Assembly: GCF_002105155.1 (NCBI RefSeq)
Contig: NW_019028993.1
Location: 764,590 to 828,589, forward strand
DNA: 64,000 nucleotides
From: Lobosporangium transversale
Lineage: Eukaryota > Mortierellomycota > Mortierellomycetes > Mortierellales > Mortierellaceae
Direction: 5' to 3'
In this document: piece after piece, positions 41,888 to 53,119 of the stretch
Position numbering within the stretch: the stretch's first letter is position 1
Layout: every line of letters begins with the position of its first letter
The notes under the pieces: model-generated
Told to the model about the DNA's origin: nothing
Database searches by the model: none
What the model saw: only the letters and a program-made list of their open reading frames with translations
Program-made: the position numbers and the translations under genes

Positions 41888-42011
41888 TGTGTTAGTATCA
41901 CTTGCATCTTTATTTATGAATGCCGATGCTTGTGTTAGTATCACTTGCACATTTATTTATGAATGTCAACTCTTTTGTTAGTATCACCTGCATCTTTGTT
42001 TATGAATGTCT
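41888..42011. repeat. tandem repeat, three units of about 43 bp
   Basis: Three units of TTGTGTTAGTATCACTTGCA followed by TCTTTATTTATGAATG, diverging by a few bases, between the IS630-like element and a Tc1 fragment. No function is evident. Confidence 0.85.
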
Positions 42012-42013
42012 AC

Positions 42014-42172
42014 AGTCCTGATGATAGGTGTGCATAGGACACTCCAAGCTGTCAATGCTGCGCATGGTTGGAATACCATTTATTGATACAAAGTTATGGC
42101 TTGTAAAAGAATAAAGATCAGTGGTCCCCCAAATGGGCACCACCGAAAGGGAATGAGTGAGCTAATAGAGGG

Positions 42173-42205
<33 letters not shown>

Positions 42206-42376
42206 ACTTAGTTTGTCAAATGAGACAGGCCAATGTCACACTGCATAACTACCACGTAGAAGAAGACGGAAGCTTTATTAATGTAAAGTATGAATACTGT
42301 ATACATACACAGCCCCTAGGAACGAGAAAAGGATTGAGCAATGGAGTGAATTATTCGTTCAGTTTGCATGTTAGTG
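42014..42376 (+). mobile_element. decayed Tc1 family C, 3' end
   Basis: Plus-strand fragment coding the last residues of a family C transposase (AHGWNTIY then stop near 42083), followed by the long terminal repeat (AGAAGACGGAAGCTTTATTAA core) and an end TGCATGTTAGTG. An A-run of about 30 bases lies at 42173-42202. It is clearly older than the intact copy. Confidence 0.8.
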
Positions 42377-42743
42377 TTTAATTGTGTTCGGACTATGTAA
42401 AAATTCTTGCGTGTAAATCGGAGGAGGGTTCATTACCTCAATACCTCCAAGACCATCCCATGATACACATCTCTATTTCGCGACACCCACATCTTCCCCT
42501 TCTTCTGCTTCCCCTTTATTCCTATCCACCCAGAGTGTACAGGAGAGGCGATTATTGGATCAAACATATTAAAGCTCTTCAATTGCACTACAAACAGTAA
42601 GACAGTAAGAGGATGTACATCTATCAAAGATCCATAGATCTCCTTCTGATTGCTAAGAAGACTTTAGCGTAGTGAATCGTGGATTTATTAAAGAACTTCT
42701 TAATTCCAATTGTCGTTGCCTTTTTTTTTTTTTTTTTTTTTTT

Positions 42744-42895
42744 TTATTGCTTCTTTTTCGCAGAAGCGGGTGATGAGGATCCACTGTTTCCTGTTGAAAA
42801 TTTCGCAAGTGTAGCGGCAATATCAGGCATCTCAAAGTTCGGCATCTGGGCCGCATCCTGCATCCCTTGCATTTCCTGCATAGCTTCTGGGTCTA

Positions 42896-42934
<39 letters not shown>

Positions 42935-43256
42935 TCATAAAACAGAATAATGTAAGGTTAAAGAGAAGTCTGTTAGAGAACAAATCCGAAATATTTCAAA
43001 CTTTTGTTCTTGAAATAATTAAAGAAGATGAATCCGTACCCATATTAGCCATCAATTTTGGCATGAGGAAAAGCATCAATACACTGAAGCCCATCATAAG
43101 CATCATTGGGTTAGCGAACAGGTGTGACAACTTGAATCCTTCACGAGGCTAATATCAGTCAATAATTTTATAATAAAAAAGGAGAGGATATTTATCATTA
43201 GTCTCCCAACAGCTCTTAATCTGATATTCATATCAATAATAACTGCATAGGTAGTC

Positions 43257-43287
<31 letters not shown>

Positions 43288-44084
43288 CTCTCTCTTCATC
43301 CTTACAATAAAGTATGACGCCGCAGCCCGTGGAGCAAGAGTTAGTGGAAACTGAAGACTATTATCATTGTTGGACCAATCGGCTCCCAAGCTGACCATGT
43401 ATGCTCGGGATTCTTTTTCAGTGACATGCACCTTGATCTAACCGGGCAATTGATTCAAATTGGTTGTTAGTAAAAATAATAATAGTGATAATAGTAGTAA
43501 TAATAATAATAATAATAGTAATAATAATAATAATAAAAAGTCAACATGGTCCCTTATCCCTTGGCTATCAACATACAGTTGGGTAAAGATATTGTGGACT
43601 CTCAACTTGAAGGAGGTAACTTCCTTCCGGTACGTTAGGGCTACCAACAATAATTAAAAAATAAAAATAAAAATAAAAATAAAAATAAAAATACAAACGC
43701 AAAGATTAGTTATACTTTTCCATTCCTATTCTATAAAAGAAATACCAAAAACTTTTTCTATCGAGGCATGTATTTTCAAACTCGATTGCTTACAAAGTGA
43801 ATCTACCATCCTTCATGACCATTGCAGTATGCTCGCCTCCGCTGAGAATAACACGCGTCCTGGGGGAGAGATCTATCCGACGAAAGGAGATGATGACAAG
43901 GACAATATTGGATAGCAGTATCCATTTGGTCAGTTACACTACCAATGACAATGACAGTATCCTATGCGGAAAGCTATGGCTGATGATATATATATGTACC
44001 TCTTGGTTGGAAATGTTCCGTTGGCCCAACGACAATTCCTGAAAGTTGTGCTGCCCTGACAACAGAAGCCGCCAAACTGAGCAT
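42744..44084 (-). CDS. EMC7: ER membrane protein complex subunit 7
   Basis: EMC7 is a luminal/beta-sandwich subunit of the EMC insertase that inserts and folds membrane proteins at the ER. Six exons: complement 44084..44000, 43872..43794, 43640..43577, 43437..43306, 43148..43040, 42892..42744; 206 codons in phase. Recognisable parts are RTRVILSGGEHTAMVMKDGR, VPEGSYLLQVESPQYLYP, the exon end ASYFI, then PREGFKLSHLFANPMMLMM with the single transmembrane helix (to LFLMPKLMANM) and the cytosolic tail DPEAMQEMQGMQ...PDIAATLAKF. The chosen Met leaves a short signal (MLSLAASVVRAAQ). The upstream in-frame codons are hydrophobic but lack an ATG, so a small 5' exon may be missing. Introns carry (AAT)n and A/T runs. 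Confidence 0.88.
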
Positions 44085-44318
44085 AAAGGAGAAGATGAGA
44101 GAAATATGAAAGGAAAGTAAAAGAATGAGAGAATGAATATCCTTGCAACTTTCTAGCCAAATGGTTTTCTGTTTCTTTTTTTTTTTTTTTTTTTTTTTTT
44201 TCCTTTTTCATTTGTTGTATTCCATCAGATGCTTCTCATCTACGTCCTGTTCATGTTGATCGACTGCATTCATTTGTTGGACAACTTTTCTTATCATCGT
44301 CATTATTGAGCTTGGCGT

Positions 44319-44597
44319 ATGTACCTGACGAAAACTGCAGAGATGATAAAGGTACGGCTTGACAAGATACTTCTCATGTCGCGATATGTGGTTGCTTGTA
44401 TGATTTTGGACTGGAATAAAACTGAACTTGATCAAGTTCTTTTACATGATGGACAACCTGTAGACGTGACTGCGTTCATTTCAGATCGCTTTTGTATGTT
44501 AATTTTTTTTTCTTTCTTTTAAGGCCATGAGAACCTGTTGAATATGAATCTTCCCATGCTTCCAATCCTTCCCATGATACCTGCAGTTCCGCAGTAA
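44319..44597 (+). CDS. doubtful small ORF, two exons
   Basis: Exons 44319..44493 and 44524..44597 over a 30-bp gap with GTATGT and TTTTAAG borders give an 82-residue protein (LDKILLMSRYVVACMILDWN in exon 1; hydrophobic tail ending PMIPAVPQ). I do not recognise it. A 30-bp intron would be shorter than the others here, and an alternative minus-strand frame (44208..44435) overlaps it. It could also be the 3' end of a gene whose upstream exons I could not place. Confidence 0.25.
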
Positions 44598-45146
44598 AAA
44601 AAACTCTTAAATAGACCATCATAACTCCAATATGTGTTGTATTTGCATCTAGTTGATAAATTGCTTTTTAATTAACGAAGATGCACAAGTCTAAGTCTAA
44701 CTTTCTTTTGGCACCATCTTTTTCCATCTTTTTTTTTTTTTTTTTTCTTTTTATTAAGAGCTAGCGAACCGAGCAATTGAAGCAACGACGTTTAACTAAA
44801 TGATGAAATAGCAATCTAGGTGTGGGAATGTGTAAATATCTCTGGTTAATCCCTGATAATCATCTTCCCTCTGGTACCCCCTGTGTATGTGTAACTTCGC
44901 ATTGTCCTTTCACACTGGTCATTCCGTTGTGCTCACTTTTTTTCATTTAAAAAAAAAAAATACAGAACCTAATTTCCTTTTTGTCCCCCTTCTCCCATCC
45001 TTGCATTCATCCCATACACACAAATACACACACGCATACCCTCTCTTCATCAGTCGTTTCTCATTCTCTTGCCTGATATACACTCATTGTCTCCTGGTCA
45101 AAGTACTTGAGCACCTTCGCAACCACATCCGAACCATAAAACATTC
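44598..45146. other. ERF2 upstream region
   Basis: No exon found. A T-run lies near 44728-44746 and an A-run near 44949-44960; pyrimidine-rich sequence leads to the ATG at 45147. Confidence 0.5.
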
Positions 45147-47510
45147 ATGGACCTAGAGCAACATGCACAAGTCATAAATAGAAACGATACACACAGCATA
45201 ACAACCTCACCGAGAGTTGTGTCCAAACCACGTTCCTCCTCCTCTTCTTCTTCTACTTCTGGTTCTTCTGTCTCTTCTTTTTATCCCTCCCCCTCTTTTT
45301 CACCTTCCTCCATTCCCTACTCAAGGCATTCTCACCCCGCACATCCATCGTTTCTTACTCCGCCCTCCTCTAACGAGCATGATCATTCACAAGAATCTAC
45401 CATTCATCCATCTAATTTAATTACTAATCGAGACGAGTCTTTCAGCATAAACTGCAAGCCTACTATCCCCGACTGCACTGACACCATAACGATCGCCGAA
45501 AGCAGCTACACCAACGACAACTCAACTATCACCAGTAATAATAGCACATTTATCGACAGCGGCAACACCCATTGTCAACAAAGCAATTGCTCCCATACAC
45601 CATTTGATGATAATCACGCCCCCTCACACCTGCAGGAACACACACTGTCTATGACAAAATCAGGATCGGACACAGGGGCGAGAACAGGATCTGGGACAAC
45701 TGGGCCAAGGGTAGTTCTAAATACAGCTTCAGTCTCAACGCCAACGCTTCTTACAGATGTTGACATATCTTCAGCTGGGGGTAGTAGAACTACACTCGAA
45801 CCAGAATCAGGCCCCTATCCTTCCTTTCAATCCTTCTTCTCTGCCCCTTCCTCTCAAACGGAACGAGGTATCAGTTTTGAACAGATGTTGATGGCCAACT
45901 CGGCTGTCAATTCTCGTACAAACTCAGGAACGAGGGAACACTGGCGTCATGGCTTGAAAGGCGAATCTGATAGCAGAATACCAGAGTCATCTCGACCCCG
46001 TTCCCGTTCAACTCCAAAATTCTCGCGTGGATGGAGTGGATCTCCGATGAAACCAATTGGTAACGACATCTTGGAATCTATTGAACCTCACGATAATAAC
46101 AACGGTAACGGCAACAGTAACAGTAATAGCACCAGCAAAGTTGTGGTGGACGCAAATTGTGATCCTATACCTTCTCCCAAACGTGTCGGTTCACCAGCCA
46201 GTGATCCTTCCTCAATCAAGACCATTCTATCAGTAGCAGGGGTGATACCAGGAACAAATCGAGAGGAGAATGAGGAGGAATGCCTTGATTATCAGCTGAA
46301 GGGTCGAAGTCGTCTCTCGCGCGGATATTCTGATTCCACCCACAATTGGACTACTGCACAGACTTCCCCCACCTTAGATCATGAGTATATTATTGGGCAG
46401 CGTTCAGCATTAAAACCAAGAGTGTCCACATCATTGGGTCCACCGGGCTCATCAGCAGCCAGTAGGAGCAACTCATCAGAGGTACTGCCTCTATCAGAGT
46501 TTCTGTCGCAGGGACCGATGGATAGTCCTTCTAGGGAGACCAATGCTTCTCCTACTGATAGCCTCAATCAAAAGATGGACAGTGCTCTCAACGCCTATCG
46601 CCTCTACAATCCACCCTCATCACCTCCGCCTCCACCTCTGCCAGTGATGCTACCTTCGACCTTTGAAACTGGAAAAGTTCCAATAACAACAGCTACGGGC
46701 GAGTTTTCAGGATATCAGCAATATCCGCCTTCACATAGGGATGCCAAATATAGTAGTGTTGGTCATTCAAGAATGTCATCTCAAGATCATCGCACAGGCA
46801 TAGCTGGATCAAGCTTTAGCCGTGACACGCACCCCTCTGGCACAGACAGTGGAGTTATGGCGAATAGTCACCATGGACATGAGGAGGATGATAGTCTACA
46901 GCAAGGGAAGCCCATTCGGAACTATAAAATCTTTCCAGGACAAAATATATTCTTGTGCGGGGGACGTATCATGACCAGTCGAGATTTCCCAGCGTTTATC
47001 GTTGCTATTATGTTACTCCTGGTGCCCACAGGACTATTCCATGGTTTTGCGTGAGTGACTATTGTCATAATTGATCTCTTTTAATCTACTTTTGAAATCA
47101 TTATCAACGCTTGGTTCAATCTAATAATAAGAGTCTTTTTTTTTTTTTTTTTTTTTTTTTTCCTCGATAGATCACCGTATCTATGGAATAGGCTAAGCCC
47201 TGCTGTGCCCATCATACAAGCTTATTTATTCATAATCACATTTTCATCCATGCTCAAGACATCGTGGACAGATCCTGGAGTACTTCCTCGAGGGATTGAT
47301 GGAGATCCCCCGGTAGATACGCCCATGTCGTTTGACAACAGTGCCTCGTTTTATCCACCGAGAGGTCTACCACGTCTGAAGGAGGTACAGGTTGGCATGT
47401 ATACTGTTCGACTCAAATACTGTGATACTTGTAAAATCTATCGTCCCCCTCGATGCAGCCATTGTCGTCAATGTGATAACTGTGTTGGTAAGTGGCTAGG
47501 GAAGGGAGAG

Positions 47511-47544
<34 letters not shown>

Positions 47545-48229
47545 AAAAGAATCACCCCTATTATCAAAAAAAAAAAAAAGATGCTGCGCTATTACCACAC
47601 CACTCATTCTTATTTATTTCTATTTTTATTTCATGTTTTCGTTTTCCATAGAGGACGAAGATCATCATTGTATATGGCTCAATAACTGCATAGGTCGTAG
47701 AAACTATCGTTACTTCTTAATATTTGTCACCGCCGCTGCCATCTACGCTCTATACACCTCTGCAATGTGTTTAACACATTTGCTTTTATTATATAATGAT
47801 CAAAAGAACAAGACGGGGAATTCGAGGAACGTATCGTTTCAGAACGATGCTCTTGCAAAGGCCCCAGCCTCGGCTCTGGTGATGATCTATGCTTTCATCA
47901 TGGGATTAGCTGTTGGTGCACTAGCATCCTACCACTTTTGGTTGGCCACGAAGAACAGGACAACGCATGAACAGGTAATAAAATAACAATAATAATAATA
48001 ATAAAAAAGTTAATTAGTTCACTTGTATAATCACTGCCAAGTAGCAATACTGACCTTAATCTTTATTTATTTATTTATTTATTTTTCTCCTACTTGGACA
48101 AAAAAAAAAACCAGCTTAGTGCATCGATGATGGGACCACATCTAGTGGAGAATCCTTACGATCGAGGCAGCATCTTTGCAAACTGTGTAGCTGTTTTCTG
48201 CAGACCACCTACCCGGAGGTATGATAATG

Positions 48230-48267
<38 letters not shown>

Positions 48268-48346
48268 AATCATCATCGTTAATATTTCATTGCTATTCTT
48301 TAATTTAAATAGCTATATCCGGAGGAGGGACTACACCATAGCATAA
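45147..48346 (+). CDS. ERF2: palmitoyltransferase, Erf2-type DHHC protein
   Basis: S-acyltransferase of ER/Golgi membranes; yeast Erf2 with Erf4/Shr5 palmitoylates Ras. Five exons, 45147..47050, 47171..47487, 47652..47974, 48115..48218 and 48313..48346, total 894 codons exactly. The first 600 residues are Ser/Thr/Pro-rich and disordered, far longer than yeast Erf2 (359 residues). Then follow two membrane segments (FPAFIVAIMLLLVPTGLF; PIIQAYLFIITFSS), the TTxE-region equivalent, the Cys-rich domain (YCDTCKIYRPPRCSHCRQCD) and the active site DEDHHCIWLNNCIGRRNYRY. Isoleucine instead of Pro after DHHC and LNN are usual for Erf2. Two more membrane helices follow. The catalytic motif is rebuilt only across the intron 47488..47651, which supports the model. 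Confidence 0.9.
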
Positions 48347-48356
48347 CCATTAATTT

Positions 48357-48391
<35 letters not shown>

Positions 48392-48678
48392 AATTAGCCA
48401 TATTACGCCACCATGAAAGCAGTCATAGAATTATGAACTCGAAAGTTTAGCTTTCTGTTCTATGAGCTCTTATGAGCTCTGCCACGTTTAAGACTATTCT
48501 CCACATTATTCATTATTACGAACATTTGTAAAAAAAAAAAAAAAAAAAACGAGAAAGAAGAAAAACCCTGTCTTCATCCCTTTTTGTTTCCCTCAGTCAG
48601 AATAAACAGGTGCGATAGAGGAAAGAAACAGTCCAGGACCCCCCTAAAAAAAATACAAAATAAAAAAAAAAAATTCAG

Positions 48679-50843
48679 ATGAGCTATGTTCGGGTGAATG
48701 AGTCCAGCGACGGCGAAGACGATGAGATTTCATCCACACCTTCTACTCAGATCCGGAGGGCGGGGTCCGCAGCAGCAGCTTCACTGGCATCGTTGACAGG
48801 GTCGAATGCCCTGAATAACTACGGATATTCTCGAGTTGGTCAAAACACAACTGAGGATGCAAACCAGGAGAGACATGACTTGCCACAACAGAAGAACCAT
48901 GAGGAAGAAGAAGAGGAAGAAGAAGAAGAGAGCAACCAGAAAAGGAATCAAGACAGGAGTGCTAATGATAATGACATTGAGATACATGTTCGCTTTGGAG
49001 AAGGTCAGGATTTGAGCTTACGTGTCCCACGTACAGACACAGTTGCTCAATTCAAAGAAAAGGTATGTCGTGGAATGGAACTGAAGTCGGCTCTCTATAA
49101 ACGAAATACTCCAATCTTTTCACTTTGTCTATTAGGTTCAAATACCCTAGTGTTTGTCTACTGGATCAAGTAGATAACGGGTACTTTGCAATATACTATG
49201 GCCTAACTTGCATTTTTTTTTTTCTTTCTTTTTTCTTTCTTTTTTCTTTCTTTTAGGTTAAAAAAGCAAGGCCATCAATAGGAGATAAATATTTACGTCT
49301 GATCCATGCAGGAAAAATCCTATCCGATAACAAGACGTTGATTGATTCGCTGCCAAAGTCTCTATTTACGCAGATCGAAGTATCTAATCATCAGGATCTC
49401 CAATCAAGGATTTCTTCATCGGTAGAGGCTGTAGAGGCAGCTGCAAGTAATATCCTTGCAGGAATATCATCACGGACTAGTGGAGGTGAAAGTGTAGGAG
49501 GCAGCCATAATGACAATCACGGGAAATCGAATGCTATCAGGACACATTCCTCATTGGGATCCATTTTGCCAACACATCTTAGTCATTCATCCCATCCTGA
49601 AGCCAATGCTTTATCGAGAGGAGGAGGAGGAGGACCAAATTCAAAAGCAGACCCTACAACACATTCAAACTCAAGAACGGGAGATCACATCTCAATATCA
49701 ATGCCCATAGAACCTTTACCAATAACACCATCATCACCATCAGCGCATACGAGCTTCAAAACAAGTAACAAAAAGAATACTAGTACGATACCCGTCCAGA
49801 CCGGACCTATTTACTTTTTATGCTCCCTATCCGATTTCCCGCCTGCACAGAGGCCCAGTGAAGTTAAAAAAGGGAAGGCTGTTGCGCACGATAATAGCGA
49901 TAGTGGTAATGGCGTCAGACGGACGGAATCGAGTCGGTCGAGGAGTCGGCGGCTACAGACAAATAACAATATTCCTGTTCCATCACAATCCACCAGTGCG
50001 GCAGCGGCTAGGGCGGGTGCATCTTCATCATTAATGTTGCCCGGTGCAAGTAGTAGTAGTAGTAGTAGTAGTGGTGGTAGTGGTAGTAGTAGTTCAGCGG
50101 CCAATAGAATCAGCAGCAATGGAATACGAGAAGTTCAGGAAGAGGATGATCATGACGAGGTTTCTCCTCCATCACCTGTTGCGACACCACAACCGATAGG
50201 GTTTGATCGTTTACGGGAGGCAGGGTTTAGTGAAGATGAGATTCGATCTATTCGGAGGCAATTCCATGCGAACCGTGGAACGGTCACGTCGAACGTAGGC
50301 GAGAATGGTATTGCGGTGGAGCTAGATGAAGATGAGGATGCTATAACAAGGGCTAGGAGAGTCGAAGAAGAATGGATTGATCAACATGGCTCGGAGACTC
50401 TTCCTGAAGGATGTAAGTTTTTTTTTTTTTTTTTTTTTGGTTTAACCCCTATTCCCTAATTTTTTATTTTTGGCGAAAATAAGTTTTTGTAGAGTTTTTC
50501 TTATTGATTTTTTATGTTGTATTGAATGAATGATTGATTCATTTTAGTGGAAGGAAGCTATGGCGAGATGGTATGGGGGCTAATGATAGGGTTCTTTATG
50601 GGCCTAATCGCATTGTTTTGGTTCAAAGAAGCGACGTTTTCGCGGAGACAACAAATGGGTAAGTTTAAAAGATGATGATCGTGATGTTGTTGGGTGTAGA
50701 TGTGTGTAAAGACCAGTGTTCACTGACATTTAGTTTTTGGTGCTTGTACCACAATACTCCAAAAATATGGGTATGTGGTATTAGGTATTGTAGCAGGACT
50801 CATGATCAATGTTGGCTTTGGGGTATTGCATCTTTATTATTGA
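48679..50843 (+). CDS. Dsc3-like protein: ubiquitin-like domain plus C-terminal membrane helices
   Basis: Resembles Dsc3 (DUF2407), a subunit of the Golgi Dsc E3 ligase that activates SREBP or degrades membrane proteins. Four exons, 48679..49062, 49257..50412, 50548..50658 and 50785..50843, give 569 residues in phase. An acidic N-terminal part precedes a ubiquitin-like domain spanning the first intron (IEIHVRFGEGQDLSLRVP; YLRLIHAGKILSDNKTL). After a long Ser-rich linker come GPIYFLCSLSD, a conserved motif GFDRLREAGFSEDEIRSIRR and EEEWIDQHG, and two C-terminal transmembrane helices (VWGLMIGFFMGLIALFWF; GIVAGLMINVGFGVLHLYY). This order matches the Dsc3 family; a Tmub/HRD-associated ubiquitin-like protein is the alternative. 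It lies between ERF2 and RAD6 on the same strand. Confidence 0.75.
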
Positions 50844-50992
50844 GGTTGACAATGACATTGGATATGGAATGATGGAATGATGGAATGATGGGTAGAAAAA
50901 CCCCTTCGCCTAAAAAAAAAGTATTAATCCATGTATAACTTTCAGGAGAAGAAGATACAAAATATACAACTGTAGACTATAAACAACCAAAA

Positions 50993-51024
<32 letters not shown>

Positions 51025-51672
51025 GGATGCATCGCCCAAATTATTTTATTTTGGTATGCATGCGGACTGTGGCTTTGGGTGGTTATCCCTTACATGTAAT
51101 ATGAACGTATTGCATGATAGATACTTAATAACCTAATCTGTCTAATCTGCCTAATCTGTGGATCTTTTTTTGGCCGTTTTTAATTCTTTTTCCTTCTCTC
51201 TCTCTCTCTCTCTCCACCTCCACCTCTTTTCTTTTTTTTACTATTTAATTGTTCATTGTTAAGTTGTCTTTCTTTGCTTCTTTCTTTTTCCATCCCAACT
51301 TCTTTGCCTATTTTATCGCCATTGCTTAATCTTTTTTTTTTTATTTTTTTTTTAACTTTTTACCACACGCCACCAATCACATACGATCGATCGATCACCT
51401 TACCACCTCTTTGGCTTACACCTCTTTTTTACTTGAACCCACCCTCCCGCTCTCTCTCTCTCCCTCTCCTTTTCCTTTTTTTTTAAGAAAAAAAAAAAAA
51501 AAAAGCTCTCCCTTTCTCTTCGCTCCTCTCCTCTCTTTTTCCCTTTCAATAACCTTTTCTGAACGAGTTTCTTTTCTTTGAAAGACTACCCATTGTATAT
51601 TTCCTCACTAATTACCAAGCACAGCTTTTCTTTTTAAAAAAGAAAAGAAAAAAAAAAAACTTCCCATTCACA
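50844..51672. other. RAD6 upstream region
   Basis: No exon found. Contains a T-run near 50998-51024, CT-microsatellite near 51196-51216, and a long pyrimidine-rich leader to about 51660. Confidence 0.5.
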
Positions 51673-51866
51673 ATGTCAACCCCATCACGCCGTCGTCTGA
51701 TGAAGGACTTTAAGCGCTTGCAGAGTGACCCTCCAGGTGGCATCTCTGGTGCACCATGCTCCGACAATATCATGTTGTGGAACGCAGTCATCTTTGGACC
51801 AGGTAAACTCTATATTTCAATGGAACAATTTTAAAAACTGATTTCAAATGTAGACATTAATGAATG

Positions 51867-51900
<34 letters not shown>

Positions 51901-51954
51901 GAATGGACATGTAAAAGAGGAAACATGGAAAGTGAACAAATTGCTCTTTATGGC

Positions 51955-51985
<31 letters not shown>

Positions 51986-52158
51986 GGTCTCAAACATTGG
52001 AGTTGAAGAAGCCCATATTTTTTTTTTTTTTTTTTTTTTTTTGCCCAGCCCAAAAGGGATCAAAGGTCGGGGATATGAACATTGGATTCTATCATCATCG
52101 CCTTATCCTTTCCTTCTTTGAGCCTTTACATTTACAAACACACATACACATGGAAGAG

Positions 52159-52189
<31 letters not shown>

Positions 52190-52853
52190 AAAGAAAAAAA
52201 AAAAAGGCCTAGCCTGGAATCTTCGTTGAGAGAGAGATTGAAAAAACGTGCTCTGGTTAATAACATTCATAAAGGGGGCTTTGACTACTCCACAGCGGAA
52301 AGAAAGAGAGGGGAGATAGATGCTCTATTGGTTTGTTTTGCCAATGCATAATAACCACCACGGATGCAATAAATGGGTTATTGGCGCCTTTTTTTAATTT
52401 ATTTAGCCGGTGTCCTTCATATTTGAATTTGGCTCTATATCGTTCTAGGTTCGTTTTTTTTTTTTTTTTTTTTTTTTGCTTTGACTGATCACTTTTTTTT
52501 TTTTTACCTTTATACAAAACAACATAGGTGAAACACCCTTTGAGGATGGAACATTCAAATTGTTACTCCAGTTTGATGAGACGTATCCGAACAAGCCCCC
52601 GACGGTCAAGTTTGTGTCAAAGATGTTTCATCCGAACGTGTATGCGAATGGGGAGCTGTGTCTGGATATCCTACAGAACCGATGGTCACCCACCTACGAT
52701 GTGGCTGCGATCTTGACCTCAATCCAATCACTTTTACATGATCCCAACCCCAATTCACCTGCAAATGCAGAGGCTGCAAATCTGTATCGCGAGAACCGAA
52801 AGGAATACACGCGTCGTGTCAGAGAGATTGTAGAAACTTCATGGGAGTCGTAG
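51673..52853 (+). CDS. RAD6: ubiquitin-conjugating enzyme E2, Rad6/Ubc2
   Basis: E2 for PCNA and histone H2B ubiquitination and for the N-end rule, acting with Rad18, Bre1 or Ubr1. Exons 51673..51802 and 52528..52853 code 151 residues. [20 protein letters not shown] and [20 protein letters not shown] are nearly the universal Rad6 sequence. [20 protein letters not shown] contains the active-site Cys, and the protein ends VETSWES without the acidic tail of yeast Rad6, as in other fungi and animals. The single intron is long (725 bp) for this window and full of A/T runs and an (AAT)n repeat; it interrupts the [11 protein letters not shown] site. No defect. Confidence 0.97.
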
Positions 52854-53119
52854 AAATTATATAATAATACAGTTGCACAATAATAGTAATAAAAAAAAAT
52901 CAATTGCTGTTGATGTTGATGCTGATGTTGATTTTGATGTTAATGTCGATTTTATTTTATTTTATTCTATTTTATTTTATTTTATTTTATTTTTTATTTG
53001 AAAGGGAACAGGACAGAGAGAAATGATTATTAAAGCAAACCAGTGCTTTTTTCTAAGCATTTTCCTTACCACAATTCCACAAAAGCTTCTATATCAATCT
53101 TCAATCTCAAGTAAATACT
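52854..53119. other. convergent intergenic region with TTTTA and GATGTT repeats
   Basis: Between the stops of RAD6 and the oxidase. It shows an imperfect (GATGTT)n stretch at 52910-52950 and (TTTTA)n at 52953-53000. No gene. Confidence 0.7.

Noticed and set aside
44208..44435. Minus-strand frame upstream of EMC7
   Set aside because: Could not be connected to EMC7 by any phase-consistent splice; no family recognised.
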